From a virus: a stretch of DNA of 57,669 bases. Shown one piece after another: positions 35,101-46,000 of this stretch (position 1 is its first letter; each line of letters opens with the position of its first letter). Below the pieces are notes generated by a model that searched no databases, was not told where the DNA came from, and was given only the letters and a program-made list of their open reading frames with translations. The stretch lies in IMG/VR virus record IMGVR_UViG_3300030109_001534, positions 11,821 to 69,489 of that record. One strand, 5' to 3'. Position numbers and translations under genes: made by a program.

Positions 35101-37410
35101 ATACATATAGGACATGTTTATGATAGACCTCATGCACCTACAATGCCTAGAATGATAGGACAAAAAGCAAAAACATATGTTCCAGGTGACACTATATTTG
35201 ATGCTAGAAGTTTAGGTTTTGGTGGTAAAATATTTAATGAGTTTGGTGAGTCTGGATTAGCTATTGGATTAAAAGACAAACATGAATTAAGTGCTTATAA
35301 AGCTAGAATGGAACCTCTTAATGATGCTGGTCATCCTAACTGGGTTGGTAATAATTTTGGTTATTTTAACTACACACACAATGCTACTCCAAGTATATTA
35401 GTCAATCCTGTAGATTCTAATGGTGATTGGGATAGTACTTTCTATGATGGTTCTAATAGAAGTAAATCATATATAGCTAACTTAAAAGCTTTTAAAACTG
35501 ATGTGTATAAATCTATTGATAGTCAAGACTTAGTATGGACAGGGTTTGAAGTACTAGGAGATGATTTAGATTATTTTACAATTGGTAATCAATTAGCTCA
35601 TTATGATACACAACAATTAGGTACAGTTAATGGTTTTGATCATGAGGGTATATTTGGAGGAGATACATACATATGTAGATATGGAATATCTAGTGCTATT
35701 ACACCTAATGATAGAAACAGAGAGTCTAATCCAGGCAGAGCTATACATTATCATATTGTAGAAAGTCAAGATAATATTAATTTTAGACACACACAAGATG
35801 ATGATAGTATTTACTTTCCAAGTACACCAGCTAAAAATGTTTTAAAAACAGTAGGAATAAAAGATATAGTTAGCACTGATAATCTAAGATATAATGACAA
35901 TTATTCTGAATTAAATGGTTTACGATCAGCTTTTCCTTTACCATTAACTGATACTATACAAACTAATTTTCCAACAAGAACACACAGAAGTGCTAAGGCA
36001 GATACTACTAGCTTAATAGATAACTATAGAATATTTTTAGCAAATCAATTTAAAGACCTGCCTAAGAACAGAGGAGATCTTTGGGTATTATCATCTTTTA
36101 ATAACCTATTATATTTCCATATGCAAGAAAGTTTATTTGCAGCTAAAGGTAAACAGTCTTTACAAATGAAAGATGGTAGTGAATCTTTTGTGGGTAGTGG
36201 AGATATATTCCAACAAGAGCCAGATGAATTAGTACAAACAGCTGGAGGATATGCAGGTACTAGCTCACAATGGGCAGCGCTAACAACACGTTATGGATAT
36301 TTCTTTATAGATAAAAATTCTCGTAAGGTCTTTTTAATGGGACAACAACTACAAGAGATAAGTGCTAATGGTATGGAAACATGGTTTAAAGATAATCTTA
36401 AGTTTGAATTAGAAGATTATGGTCTTACAACTGAGTATGATAATCCTATACTAGGATTAGGATTTAGTTCTATATGGGATCCTAAACAAAGAAGAATACT
36501 ATTAACTAAAAGAGAGTTTTCTCCTACAACTACATTTACAACTAATTATCCTTCTGCAATATCATATGATGATACAGAGGGTAAATATAAAAACACAACA
36601 ACTAACAGATTTATAGAATGGGATGATGCAACTTATTTTACACCTAGTGGTTGGACTATATCGTATACACCAGAAGCAAACACTTGGACTAGTTTCCATG
36701 ATTATATACCTTATATTTATTTTAATACTTCTACAGATTTTTATTCATTAACTGATAAATATCCTAGACCTGTATCTGCTTCTGTTAGCGGTACAGCATT
36801 TGGTAATGCAGGTATATGGAAACATAACTCAGAAACAAACAGAGGTATATTATATCAAGACGGAACAAGAAGTAATATAGATCACTATTTATTTGAGGTA
36901 GAGTTTATACATAATGAACTTAAAACTAGTGATACTTTAATTTCTAATTTAAGTTATACATTAGAAACATTTAATCAAAATAATATAAGTGTGTTAGAGC
37001 ATGGATTTACAGATTTCTTTATGTATAATACATTACAGATGTCAGGAACTACAGAGTTAGAATATATGATAAATACTAGAAGAGTTGGTAATAGCTGGAC
37101 TATTAATCAATTTAGAGATATGGCAGCACTATCTACTAATACAAATACATATTACATGTCATCAAATACTAACTTGTTAGGAGGGACTAACACAGGAACT
37201 GTAACAAGTTCTTCCACAGAAAACATGTTTAATGTTGATGGAATGAGTGAAACTATAAACGATGCTTTTATAGATTTAAATAAAACATGGGATAAACAAA
37301 AGAAGTTTACAGATAAGTGGGTAGGAATTAGACTAATATGTGACAATAAACAAAATAATTTATTAAATTTGTATTCTACGTCTGTAGGTGCAAGAAAGGT
37401 ACACAGATAA
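32170..37410 (+). CDS. Tail muzzle-like protein (crAss-like tail stabilisation protein)
   Basis: 1746 residues. The start MDKRFIKGLFKDTAHIDQPE, followed by GTWRYAKNAIINNKKGSLSN, carries the DQPEGTWRYAxNAI motif found at the start of the large crAss-like protein that forms the distal tail muzzle around the channel. The rest is beta-rich with many aromatic and Asn/Thr residues, as expected for a beta-propeller-like tail structure, and has no signal peptide. It is followed by the cargo genes and preceded by a ring gene, matching crAss-like order. Called from N-terminal pattern, length and order. Confidence 0.7.
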   Translation: MDKRFIKGLFKDTAHIDQPEGTWRYAKNAIINNKKGSLSNEGGTELAGHLGNNPTTGAQNDKVIGKIEVNDNKVVLFVIDVVNTVNPRSEIGIWEDNTYTILYNPDVVATGIDLNFRETHPIQGTFKIDSKGDLVVYFTDDLNPPRAFNVDRQIRESAGVVEHLYGFIPNDIEILNLFPHAGSVPHIELDDLITHQASILEGGGLLTAVYYLALGYVDDDFVSTNFVTVSNPISIVDEFDFTIPTTKKDGAKEGSQTTKAIKWLVSNLNSDYKFLKAVVIRKMGDATEAFKLPDLDITASSTKEVVFTGIEGTSPASVEDVIIDTISYATAKTVQQLDNVLYLGNTTSDVDLDYQKYANNIKLRSTTKRIENFDEMYATVDNLETGFLNKPVNKFNGNVQTVDSTKSYRYAPNIFKYKGYMRDEVYAFYIAFILKDGSTSYAYHIPGREVIGTENSTAFNGAGPLYGDLQEINPEYAKEFHFIDSSSALGAKKMNFWQNATEKYPNTDDYQVWDETGNTGNDLKGKNIRHHHFPSNRNPSRTTIVDTNCSAAQSEGIAFNTTTYNNLELIFYNRSETEWEVKDGTWDYTRFYTDLNTHPDSGLLWDGTHFTATQPMDVEVRWFVQYHQTGGFWSGVGDVTTQLRKIINGTDDLVNEDIIEDMDFEITGCSGCSDLAVNSQLTSTVGNSPSDQAGLDYDITTGSDLEYTNAIHLEPGDKLYLRHQRDESNDKVYQAKESQQKVDITDDDCPNHETMIQFRITSSQLQMDPTWLHDAKISHDVDVLGFELSDIKIPESIREKIQGFRVYYANRDHADKTILGQAPILPMKKLVSQIGICKEASSGGNADRILETLQNAPEEFWSADPSTDTYYNYAKYDLFEENNTGVNLRTDEYGYKVFNFPAFDLLRTNKSISSATHINIEYITRNLVFNGPTIEQDKKMMSFVKEDNNSTPPLKTVDQEWGYDTEFNCYPKDVNSSIHIGHVYDRPHAPTMPRMIGQKAKTYVPGDTIFDARSLGFGGKIFNEFGESGLAIGLKDKHELSAYKARMEPLNDAGHPNWVGNNFGYFNYTHNATPSILVNPVDSNGDWDSTFYDGSNRSKSYIANLKAFKTDVYKSIDSQDLVWTGFEVLGDDLDYFTIGNQLAHYDTQQLGTVNGFDHEGIFGGDTYICRYGISSAITPNDRNRESNPGRAIHYHIVESQDNINFRHTQDDDSIYFPSTPAKNVLKTVGIKDIVSTDNLRYNDNYSELNGLRSAFPLPLTDTIQTNFPTRTHRSAKADTTSLIDNYRIFLANQFKDLPKNRGDLWVLSSFNNLLYFHMQESLFAAKGKQSLQMKDGSESFVGSGDIFQQEPDELVQTAGGYAGTSSQWAALTTRYGYFFIDKNSRKVFLMGQQLQEISANGMETWFKDNLKFELEDYGLTTEYDNPILGLGFSSIWDPKQRRILLTKREFSPTTTFTTNYPSAISYDDTEGKYKNTTTNRFIEWDDATYFTPSGWTISYTPEANTWTSFHDYIPYIYFNTSTDFYSLTDKYPRPVSASVSGTAFGNAGIWKHNSETNRGILYQDGTRSNIDHYLFEVEFIHNELKTSDTLISNLSYTLETFNQNNISVLEHGFTDFFMYNTLQMSGTTELEYMINTRRVGNSWTINQFRDMAALSTNTNTYYMSSNTNLLGGTNTGTVTSSSTENMFNVDGMSETINDAFIDLNKTWDKQKKFTDKWVGIRLICDNKQNNLLNLYSTSVGARKVHR

Positions 37411-37411
37411 T

Positions 37412-38473
37412 ATGGCAAAAAAATCAAAGAAAAAGCTTCGTAAAAAAAGTAAATACGTAACAGGTGGGTCTATGTATAGTACTAATACTATACCTGCTGG
37501 TTATGGTCCTGGTAATACAACAAATATAGTAGCAGAAGAAAGTGATCCAAATGCAGTAAAGATAAAAGAAGAAGCTTTTGCCGCAGAACAAGAAAGATTA
37601 AATACTCTTGCTAATACTGCTTCAGAAAAAATTGCACAAGACCAAGAGATGGCAGCGCAAAACATAGAGATAGCAGCTGCTCAAAGTGAAGGACAAGCAG
37701 ACGCTGCAGTAGGCCTTGCAAGACAAGTAGGAGATAAATTTGTAAAACCACAAAATAGAACTAACCCTTTTACACCTGCAGTGCAAGCTTTTAAAGCAAC
37801 TAAAGCTGTAAACTTAGCAGCAAAAGCTCAACGAGGTGTTACAGCAGGAGTGCAAACAGCCAAACAAGCAGCACAAGGTGCTAAGGCGTTACAGCTAGCT
37901 AGCCAAACTTCTAAAATACCTGTTGGAGTAGCTGCACCACAAACTGTTAGCAGCTTAGCACAAGGAGCTAAAGGAGCAAGTGCAATAGGAGCAGGATTAA
38001 AAAACTTTGCTACATCTGGTGCAGGTATAGGAACGATAGCATCTTTAGCTGGTGCAGGAATTAGTAGAGCGGCAGATGATAAGGATGCTACTACAATGAC
38101 CTTTGGTGAAGGAACAGGTAAAGTATTGTCTGGTATTGGAACAGGATTAGGTACCGCAGCATTAGCTGGTATGGCTTTAGGTAGTGCAGTTCCATTAGTA
38201 GGTAATGTAGTAGGAGCTGCAGCAGGAGCAATATATGGATTAACAAAAGGGCTTATAGCAAGAAATAAAGCAAGGCGAGAAAAAGCAAAAGCAGACAGAG
38301 CAGAACAAAAGTTTGTAAAAGAAACAAATAAAGATGTAACAAGTAGATTTGGAGCTCAAGCATCAAATGTAAGAGCACAAAGACTAAGGAGTAAAACATT
38401 CTCTGGGTATAATCAAGGTGTTAACACAACAGTAAAGATGGGAGGTTTAAGACTAGGAATGCCGAGATATTAA
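37412..38473 (+). CDS. Cargo-type virion protein with glycine-zipper hydrophobic region
   Basis: 353 residues from ATG 37412, preferred to the GTG at 37388 because that would overlap the muzzle gene coding end. Basic N-terminus MAKKSKKKLRKKSKYVTGGS, Ala/Gln-rich helical middle, then glycine-zipper hydrophobic segments: GASAIGAGLKNFATSGAGIG and, at about residues 236-283, GKVLSGIGTGLGTAALAGMA followed by SAVPLVGNVVGAAAGAIYGL, with basic residues after. Such segments can insert into membranes. Proposed role: packed cargo that forms part of the DNA-entry channel. No exact family named. Confidence 0.55.
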   Translation: MAKKSKKKLRKKSKYVTGGSMYSTNTIPAGYGPGNTTNIVAEESDPNAVKIKEEAFAAEQERLNTLANTASEKIAQDQEMAAQNIEIAAAQSEGQADAAVGLARQVGDKFVKPQNRTNPFTPAVQAFKATKAVNLAAKAQRGVTAGVQTAKQAAQGAKALQLASQTSKIPVGVAAPQTVSSLAQGAKGASAIGAGLKNFATSGAGIGTIASLAGAGISRAADDKDATTMTFGEGTGKVLSGIGTGLGTAALAGMALGSAVPLVGNVVGAAAGAIYGLTKGLIARNKARREKAKADRAEQKFVKETNKDVTSRFGAQASNVRAQRLRSKTFSGYNQGVNTTVKMGGLRLGMPRY

Positions 38474-38485
38474 AAATATAATACA

Positions 38486-40459
38486 ATGAAAGAAACTATA
38501 CTAAAAAGATTAAAAAAATATAACATGGGGGGAATGCCAACTATGCCTGTTCAACCAATGCCAGAAATGCTTGAGAACATGACAGGTCCTACCGGTCCTG
38601 CGTATCCTACTCTAGAACCTGGAGTTATAGCAGGAAATGCACCTAATCCTATAAGTTCTTTAATGAATTTAGGAAAAACTATTTATAATAACAGACAAAC
38701 TATTTCAAATATTTTTACACCAAAAAAAGGAGTGGATACAAGTATATTCGCAGGTAAACTGCAAATGGGAGGAGTAGAACCATTACCAGGAGGTGTGGTA
38801 GCACCTATACCAGGAAGTGATGCTGTAGAGTTTATGGGTAATAAACATAATGAGTCAGGTATGGGATCAGATAGCGGTATTATGGTAGATCAGCAAACAG
38901 AAGTAGAGGATGGAGAAACTATGGACCAGGTTAGTATGAAACATGGTGGTAAACGTGATTATTTCTTTTCTTCTTATCTAAAGAAAGGAGGTAAGTCATA
39001 TGCTGATATGCATAAAAACATTTTAGCAATGGGCGGTAGTCAAGAAGATATAAATATGCTAGCTAGAATGCAAGAGAAAGCTGCAGGTAGAGATCCTAAT
39101 CAAGTAGCTAAACTAGGAGGTGTAGTACAGTATGATACAGGAGGTGTAAATATTAATTTAGATGCGATTATGGATCAGTATCCTACTTACAGTGAAGAGA
39201 TATATAATCCAAATATCTTAACAGAACAATTACCACAGTATCAAAATCAAATGGAGTTAAGAGAACAAAGGAGACCTCCTATAGCAGAACAAAGAAGAAG
39301 AATGTTTAGAAACTTACAAACTTTTATTGATAGAGGACAAACTCTTTCACCAGAACAACAAGGACAATATAATGAATTATCTAGTGATCCTTTTGTTACT
39401 TCTCCAGAGCTTGTAAAATTAGAGCCAATAACAATTGATGGATTACAACGTGATAATTATTTTCAAAGTTCAATAAAACCACCACCTCCACCAGTAACAA
39501 GCGTAGAGATGCCTGAAACAGAAATAACTTTACCTAAAATGTCTGAAGAAGAAATAGCTTTAGCAAACAGTGATGCAGACACATATGATTCATACTTAGC
39601 TAGAATAGAAATGTCAGGAGAACTTCCAAATGATAGAATAGGATTATTTAAAAGAGGTATACTAAGTGAAGAGCAGTTTAATAAAAGAAAAGAAAGAGAA
39701 CAAAACAGACTAGCTAGAAAATTAAATCCAGGTATGCCGCTTGAAGCTAAGATAGCAGCTGGAGTGCAATTGTTACCTGCTATAACTGCTGCATTTACAA
39801 AACCAGAAGAACTAACACAGTATGATTATGAGCCAGGTTTTACATCTCCTATAATGGCTGACAGAGTTAAAGGTCAAAAATTTGATGCTCCTACACAAGA
39901 TGCAGCTAGAGCGTCGTTAGCTCGTGCTTACCAAGGACAACAAGAAAACATTGATACAGCAGGATTAGGACCTGGAAGTCAAAGTAATAGACAAGCTTTA
40001 TTTGCTAAGAAGATAGAAGGTTTAGACAAGATAGGAGCAAGAGAAGCTGCGGATAAACTAAAAGCAGAGACAATGACTAAACAAAGTCAGTTTAAAGCAG
40101 ATGCAATGAATGCTGCAAATGAATTAAAAGCTGCAACTATAAATGCACAGATGATACAAAAAGAAGCAATGAGAAAACAAGCTGTGGATGCTGCTAATAC
40201 ACAAATGGCAAATCAAGCAGAAATTGATAAGATACAAAAAAGACTTAATATTGTTACTAATCTATCACAAAGTATTGCAGGAATAGGAGGAGATTTAATG
40301 GCATATAAATCACAGGAAAGACTAGCAAAAGCTATGGGATCTGATGGTATATACCAGAGAGATATAATGTCTAGATATTTAAAGAGTCAAAATCCTAACA
40401 TGAGTGATGATGAAATTAATAAACTTACTTTAGAAACACTAAAAAAACTAGCAAGCTAA
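38486..40459 (+). CDS. crAss-like cargo protein
   Basis: 657 residues. A Pro/Met/Gly-rich N-terminus precedes a conserved region about residues 90-220: GGVEPLPGGVVAPIPGSDAV, EFMGNKHNESGMGSDSGIM, KRDYFFSSYLKKGGKSYADM, NILAMGGSQEDINMLARMQE. QYDTGGV (tat at 39131) is in the same tag family as its neighbours. The C-terminal ~250 residues are a helical Ala/Gln/Lys-rich domain (AMNAANELKAATINAQMIQK). This matches a conserved virion gene found in the cargo region of crAss-like phages. Probably carried in the capsid and ejected or placed in the tail lumen. Function in the host unknown. Confidence 0.6.
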   Translation: MKETILKRLKKYNMGGMPTMPVQPMPEMLENMTGPTGPAYPTLEPGVIAGNAPNPISSLMNLGKTIYNNRQTISNIFTPKKGVDTSIFAGKLQMGGVEPLPGGVVAPIPGSDAVEFMGNKHNESGMGSDSGIMVDQQTEVEDGETMDQVSMKHGGKRDYFFSSYLKKGGKSYADMHKNILAMGGSQEDINMLARMQEKAAGRDPNQVAKLGGVVQYDTGGVNINLDAIMDQYPTYSEEIYNPNILTEQLPQYQNQMELREQRRPPIAEQRRRMFRNLQTFIDRGQTLSPEQQGQYNELSSDPFVTSPELVKLEPITIDGLQRDNYFQSSIKPPPPPVTSVEMPETEITLPKMSEEEIALANSDADTYDSYLARIEMSGELPNDRIGLFKRGILSEEQFNKRKEREQNRLARKLNPGMPLEAKIAAGVQLLPAITAAFTKPEELTQYDYEPGFTSPIMADRVKGQKFDAPTQDAARASLARAYQGQQENIDTAGLGPGSQSNRQALFAKKIEGLDKIGAREAADKLKAETMTKQSQFKADAMNAANELKAATINAQMIQKEAMRKQAVDAANTQMANQAEIDKIQKRLNIVTNLSQSIAGIGGDLMAYKSQERLAKAMGSDGIYQRDIMSRYLKSQNPNMSDDEINKLTLETLKKLAS

Positions 40460-43029
40460 TGGCAAAATATCAACTACCACAATATCAATCAGTATACAGA
40501 GACACAGGATCTGTGCAGGTTAATCAGTTAAAGAGACAAATGTTTTTAGAGAACATGAAAGCAGATGATGCATTGTCAACTTCTGTTATGAACATGGATG
40601 CTTTAGATAAAGACAAAGAACAAATGAATAGTCTTGCAGAAGTTTACAATAATAATATATCAGAGAGAGCAGCTAGAAAAGACTATGAAAACCTAGGAAT
40701 GACTATTCATACAGACGCTATGAACTTTATTAAAGACTATACTCCTATTAAAAAGAGTAAAGATTTATATACTGCATATGAAAAGATGTTATCAGAAAGA
40801 GTAGCTAAAGGTGATATAACTGATTCAATAAAACAAAGAAAGTTAGCGCAGTCTTTATCTAAATATAAAGGTATACAGAAAAGTGCAACAGGAGTTATTG
40901 ATGGAGACTCATATTTTAAAGGAGCAAATGTTACTGCATTTGTAGATGTTAATGCTGAGATTCAAAAAGCAATGAAAGATGTAATACCAAGAGAAAAAGG
41001 GATTAAAGGATTTGAATTAAGAGATGGTGATTTTGATGTATTCCTTTCTTCTAGAACTATGACTGGAGATCCAAAGGCAGATGGAGCTGTTTGGAAAATT
41101 AAGCAAGGAGAAAAAATAGTAGAGGTACCAGACTATGTAGTAGAGAGTGTAACTAAGGATATTTTACGTAGACAAGATGTAGCAGGTTTTATAAATCAAG
41201 AAGCAGATCTTAATACTTATATGTTTAGTCAAGAAGAAGCTACAGAAAAAATAAATGAATCTATTGTAAAAATAGATGAGATGATTGCTAAAATACCTAG
41301 TTTAGAAAAACTTACGGCTGACGAGAAAAAAGAAGCAATTAAATCTCAAAAAGAACTAAAAGAAAGTATTTTAGAAAAACAAAAGACTATGAATAGTGTA
41401 GATCTTTTAAAATCTATGACTCGTAATGATTTAAACAATCAGTATATGAAGTCTGCTACAAATAAGTATGTATATAGCAATGTATTTGTTGACAAAGATA
41501 TTTCAGTAATAGATAAAGAGGGAGTTGGATCATCACAAAATAATGATCAAGTAATTCTATCAGGAGAAGTTAGTGATTCTTTAACTGCTGAAGTATTAGG
41601 AGGTAAGACTTTAAAATCTAAGAGAGCATTCCAGCTTGAATCTCAAAACTATTTAGATGAAAGAACTAGTCAGTTTGGAACTGAATTTAATAATGATATG
41701 TTAAATGCTAATACAGAAGCAGATATAAATGCATTAGCTGCAAAGTATAATTTAGTTCCTCAAGATATATTAGCTCAATCTAAACAAGTTAAGAGACATC
41801 AAGATAATGTAGATTTAATGGAGATTCAACTAGAGGATGCAATAAAAAACGCAACAGGAGGTCAAAGTAAAGAAGAATATGACGCAGAAGTTAGTGATAC
41901 TTATGCTACTAAAACAAATCCAAGATATAAGCAAACAGAAAGATTCCCTACAGATGTTGATGGTAATATGTTGCTTAAGGCTTTACAACTTCCTATACAT
42001 ACAATAGGTATGGTGGCTGATTCAAATACTGGGGAAATAATAAATAGAGGTACTGACAATCAAGCTATTTTACCAGCTGATGCAACAGTTAAAGATGCAA
42101 TGGATTGGTTAAGAGATAATGTTTCAGAACAAGATAACATGTCAACTAGTCAAGGTATACTAAAAGGACATCCAATGCAAAAAACTTTAATGCAAGCTTT
42201 AGTTCAAGCAAATGGAATAGAACTAAAAGGTGAAACAACTGTAGCTATTCGTTATAAAAACAATGCTTTATCTGCATTAGCAGATGATAACGGTATGGTT
42301 TCTAGCGAGTATTTATCTTTAGGTGAAAGTTATTTGAGGTTACTTGAAATGTACAATAAAGACCAAAATAAAACTGAAAAGAAAATAGAAGAGCATTTAA
42401 ATACTCAACAAATTAAATTTGATAATACTATAGCTACAAGCTTTGGAGATAAGACTGAAGAAACTAGAAAAGAAATAAGAGAAACTATAGCTAAGGGTAT
42501 TCCTGGAGACTTTATAACTTATACTGATGGAAGTAATGAAGGTATAAAGTGGGATGATGCAATGAAAGCAGATTATGAAGGAAAAGACTTTGAAATAGTT
42601 CCAGAATTATCAGGATTATCAAACATATCTATGATGGATGGAACTCCTCTTATGGCTATAGCTGTTAAAAGTGAAGGTAAAATTAAAATGTACAATATAA
42701 ATGCTAAGCAGATTGGTATGCCTTCAGTAGATGAATATACTGCATCAACCGGTTATAAGGTACGAGCCGTATATGCTAGAGGTGAGTGGGCAAATGTAGA
42801 TGAATGGTCTCCTAAACTATTTAGCTACGAAGAACAAATTGATCCAGAAGACGCGTCAAAAGGTACACAAGAAGTTCAAGGTGTAATGTTTAAATACAAT
42901 AGTGATCCAGAATTTCCTGTACACATAAGACAAAAAGATGGCACATATAAACGTATGAGTGAAAAAGCAGGATTAGAATACATTGAAAAATTTGTAGAAG
43001 AGAAAGGAATACAAAACTATATATATTAA
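40459..43029 (+). CDS. Large virion cargo protein (856 residues)
   Basis: Begins MAKYQLPQYQSVYRDTGSVQ, then QLKRQMFLENMKADDALSTS. It is soluble and mostly helical in the first two thirds (IDEMIAKIPSLEKLTADEKK), with a more mixed C-terminal part (GVMFKYNSDPEFPVHIRQKD). No signal peptide, membrane segment or known motif. Its start overlaps the upstream stop (TAATG) and its end overlaps the next gene, so it belongs to the run of large cargo genes. An ejection or internal virion role is inferred from order alone. Confidence 0.55.
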   Translation: MAKYQLPQYQSVYRDTGSVQVNQLKRQMFLENMKADDALSTSVMNMDALDKDKEQMNSLAEVYNNNISERAARKDYENLGMTIHTDAMNFIKDYTPIKKSKDLYTAYEKMLSERVAKGDITDSIKQRKLAQSLSKYKGIQKSATGVIDGDSYFKGANVTAFVDVNAEIQKAMKDVIPREKGIKGFELRDGDFDVFLSSRTMTGDPKADGAVWKIKQGEKIVEVPDYVVESVTKDILRRQDVAGFINQEADLNTYMFSQEEATEKINESIVKIDEMIAKIPSLEKLTADEKKEAIKSQKELKESILEKQKTMNSVDLLKSMTRNDLNNQYMKSATNKYVYSNVFVDKDISVIDKEGVGSSQNNDQVILSGEVSDSLTAEVLGGKTLKSKRAFQLESQNYLDERTSQFGTEFNNDMLNANTEADINALAAKYNLVPQDILAQSKQVKRHQDNVDLMEIQLEDAIKNATGGQSKEEYDAEVSDTYATKTNPRYKQTERFPTDVDGNMLLKALQLPIHTIGMVADSNTGEIINRGTDNQAILPADATVKDAMDWLRDNVSEQDNMSTSQGILKGHPMQKTLMQALVQANGIELKGETTVAIRYKNNALSALADDNGMVSSEYLSLGESYLRLLEMYNKDQNKTEKKIEEHLNTQQIKFDNTIATSFGDKTEETRKEIRETIAKGIPGDFITYTDGSNEGIKWDDAMKADYEGKDFEIVPELSGLSNISMMDGTPLMAIAVKSEGKIKMYNINAKQIGMPSVDEYTASTGYKVRAVYARGEWANVDEWSPKLFSYEEQIDPEDASKGTQEVQGVMFKYNSDPEFPVHIRQKDGTYKRMSEKAGLEYIEKFVEEKGIQNYIY

Positions 43030-46000
43030 TGGGCATACCTATAACAATAAATAGCGGAACTAATTTACAAGAGCCTACATCTTCTAGTGGAGGTATAAAT
43101 TTATACTATGATCCAGACATAGCTAAAAAACCTTTAGACAGAATCTCTAGAATAGATCCGTATGATACTATAAACTTTACAAATATATACACAGATGATT
43201 TGTCTAAGTATGAGAAATACGATGTACCTACAACTAGATTTTTTAATTGGGATGATCAAAGAGCAAAAAATCAAAGCACAGGAGAAAAGTGGTTAAATGG
43301 TTTAAGTAAAGGATTAGTTACAACTGCAGGAGCTGTAGTAGAAAACACACTTGGTGTAATAGCAGGATTAGGTGAAATGGCATTTGGCTCTGGGTATTAC
43401 TATGATAATTTTATAGGGCAAAGTATAGACAAAGCTAATGATTGGATGCGTGATGCTATGCCTAATTATAGAACACAAGCAGAGATGGATATGACTACAG
43501 GTCAAAAACTAGGTACTGCTAACTTTTGGGCAGATACAGTATTAAATGGTGTAGGATATAGTATAGGGTCTATTGCTACTATGTGGTTAACAGGAGGCAC
43601 AGGGCTTATCATGAGAACTGCAGGGGCAGTAGGCAAAGCACAAAGAGCTAAAAATATATATGATGTATCAAAAGCTATTACAACTGGTACAAAACTAGCA
43701 GACAAAACTTTTAAAGCTAGTAGAGCGCAAGGATTACTTAATTCTGCTAACATGTTAGAAATGGGATTATATATGTCATTAGCAGAAGCTTCAGTAGAAG
43801 CAAGAGAAGCACAAAAATCAGCGTATGATGCATTAATAGAAAAAGAATTAGAAGACAGAAATCTAGAAAGAGAGTTTGAATTAGGAGATGAAGTACGTGC
43901 TGATATATTAAATGCTTCTTATGCTGCAGGTAATGCAGATTTCCTAGCACAATTACCAGTATTAGCTGGTACAAACCTATTTATGTTTGGTAAACAAGTA
44001 GCAGGATTTAACACTGCAAGAAAACTAAGACCAGACGTAGCTTTTGATAATGCTACTAAAAAAGTTGTAAATACAATAGGAGAAAGAGGTCTTTTTAGAA
44101 CAGGTTTGAGCAGATTAAAACCTTTTGCACAAGGATCTTTAACAGAAGCATTTCAAGAAGGATGGCAGTTTGCGTCTAAAACAGGAGCAATAGATTATCA
44201 TACAGATAAATATTTTAATGGAGGAGCTGCAGATATGAGTGAATCTATATTACATGGAATTAATGAAACGTTTGGAACACAAGAAGGTTTAGAGTCAATG
44301 CTAGTTGGAGCAATTGTAGGGGGAGGTGTTTCTGGAGTACAGAGCGCTATACAAAAACCATATGCACAAAGACAAAAGAATGCTAAGTATTTAACTGATT
44401 TACTAAATGGAGGGTTTTTAAGAAACGCTGCTAATAAAGGAATGACATCAAATGCTATGACACTTGCTTTAGTGCAAATGGAACAAGCAAGAGAAAGCGG
44501 TGATATAAAAGCTTTCAAAGATGCACAAAACAAACTTATAATGTACAATGCATTTGAAGCTTTACAAAATGGAGGCTTTGATGTATTTATGGAAAAGCTA
44601 GACGATGCTGCATCTTTAGAGGACTCAGAATTTGCAAAAGCTTTTGGGTATGATACTGAACAATCTATACAAAAACAAACAGGTAAATCAAAACAACAAA
44701 TAATAGATAATGCTAAAAAGAAGTATCAAAGTTTTAAAGAAACATATGATAGTATAAACGAAGCTTATCCGCCAGCAGATAGAAAAACCGGTCTTCCTAG
44801 AATGAGAATGACAGAAGAAGAAAGAAAAGCTGAAGAAGCTGTTTATCAAGGAAGAGAAGCACTACGTGCACAGCTTATACTAGGTATGGGTAGCATAAAG
44901 AATAGAAACAGTAGATTAAAAAGCATACATGATAATATGCAAGCTTTGTTAGATAGCACAGTTAATCTAAATAATGGAAGTGTTCTAAAAGATATTTTAG
45001 CTTTACCACAATTTGGTGGAGAAAATATTTTAGAGTATAGTGCTGCAGAAGAGCAAGAAAATACTCGAAAAAGACTAAATGAAGTACTACAAGTTCTTGT
45101 AAAAAATAATGTAGACCCTGTAAAGATAGCAGACTTTAAAAAGCAAGCTCAAGATTATTTATCATTGCTAAGAGAAAATCAAGAAACTGTTGAAGCTCAT
45201 ATAAAACTTAGCTCAGATACTTTTGCTCAAGAACAATTTAAAGATGAAGTAGCAAAGAATGTAGAAGCTGCAAAGAAAAAAGCAAAAGATTCTAAAGATA
45301 AAAAGAATGTTGAGGAAGCTAAAACTAGTGAAGATATAAAAAATAATGTAAAAGATGCTGAAGGAGAAACAAAAGCAGATGCAGAGCAAAAGTTCCAAGA
45401 TTTAAAACGTCAAGAAAAAGAAGCAGAAGATAAATACTTATCTAAAGATAAAGACTTACCTGCAAAAAATAGACTTAGATTACTTAAAGCAATAGACACA
45501 TCTAATCTTAGTGACACAGAAAGAGTGGGACTAGTCAACGCTATAGAAAAATTAGAAAAGTTAGAAAAACAACAAGCAGAAAAAGAAACACCTATAGGAG
45601 AAGATCCAGATGCTCAAACTATAGCTGACATATTAGAACAAGAAGAAACACAAGAAGAGGAAGAAGTGGATGCAGTACAGCAAGAACCTGAGCCTGCAAA
45701 AAGAGAAGTTGTAATTACAGATACTAGTCAACTAGAAATATTTGACGATGTTAGTGTGGAGAATGATAACAACGAAACTCCTGTGTTGGGGCTAGAATTA
45801 GCAGTAGATCCTACTATATGGGTAAGTGATAAGAAGGTAGGTGTAAATGAAAACGGTGTGCCTGATGGTTCTACAGGAGATACTGTAAATGGTAAGCCTA
45901 TAATTATTAGTCAAGAGCCTTTATTAGGAGAGACAGAAGGAACCGAGGTAGAGTTTGTAATAATAGAAAATGATTTCTTTGTAGAAAATCATAAAGGTAA

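Noticed and set aside
37388-37411. GTG start at 37388 for the glycine-zipper protein
   Set aside because: It lies within the end of the muzzle gene. ATG 37412 directly after that stop gives a normal basic N-terminus. Likewise the GTG at 28199 was rejected for ATG 28226.
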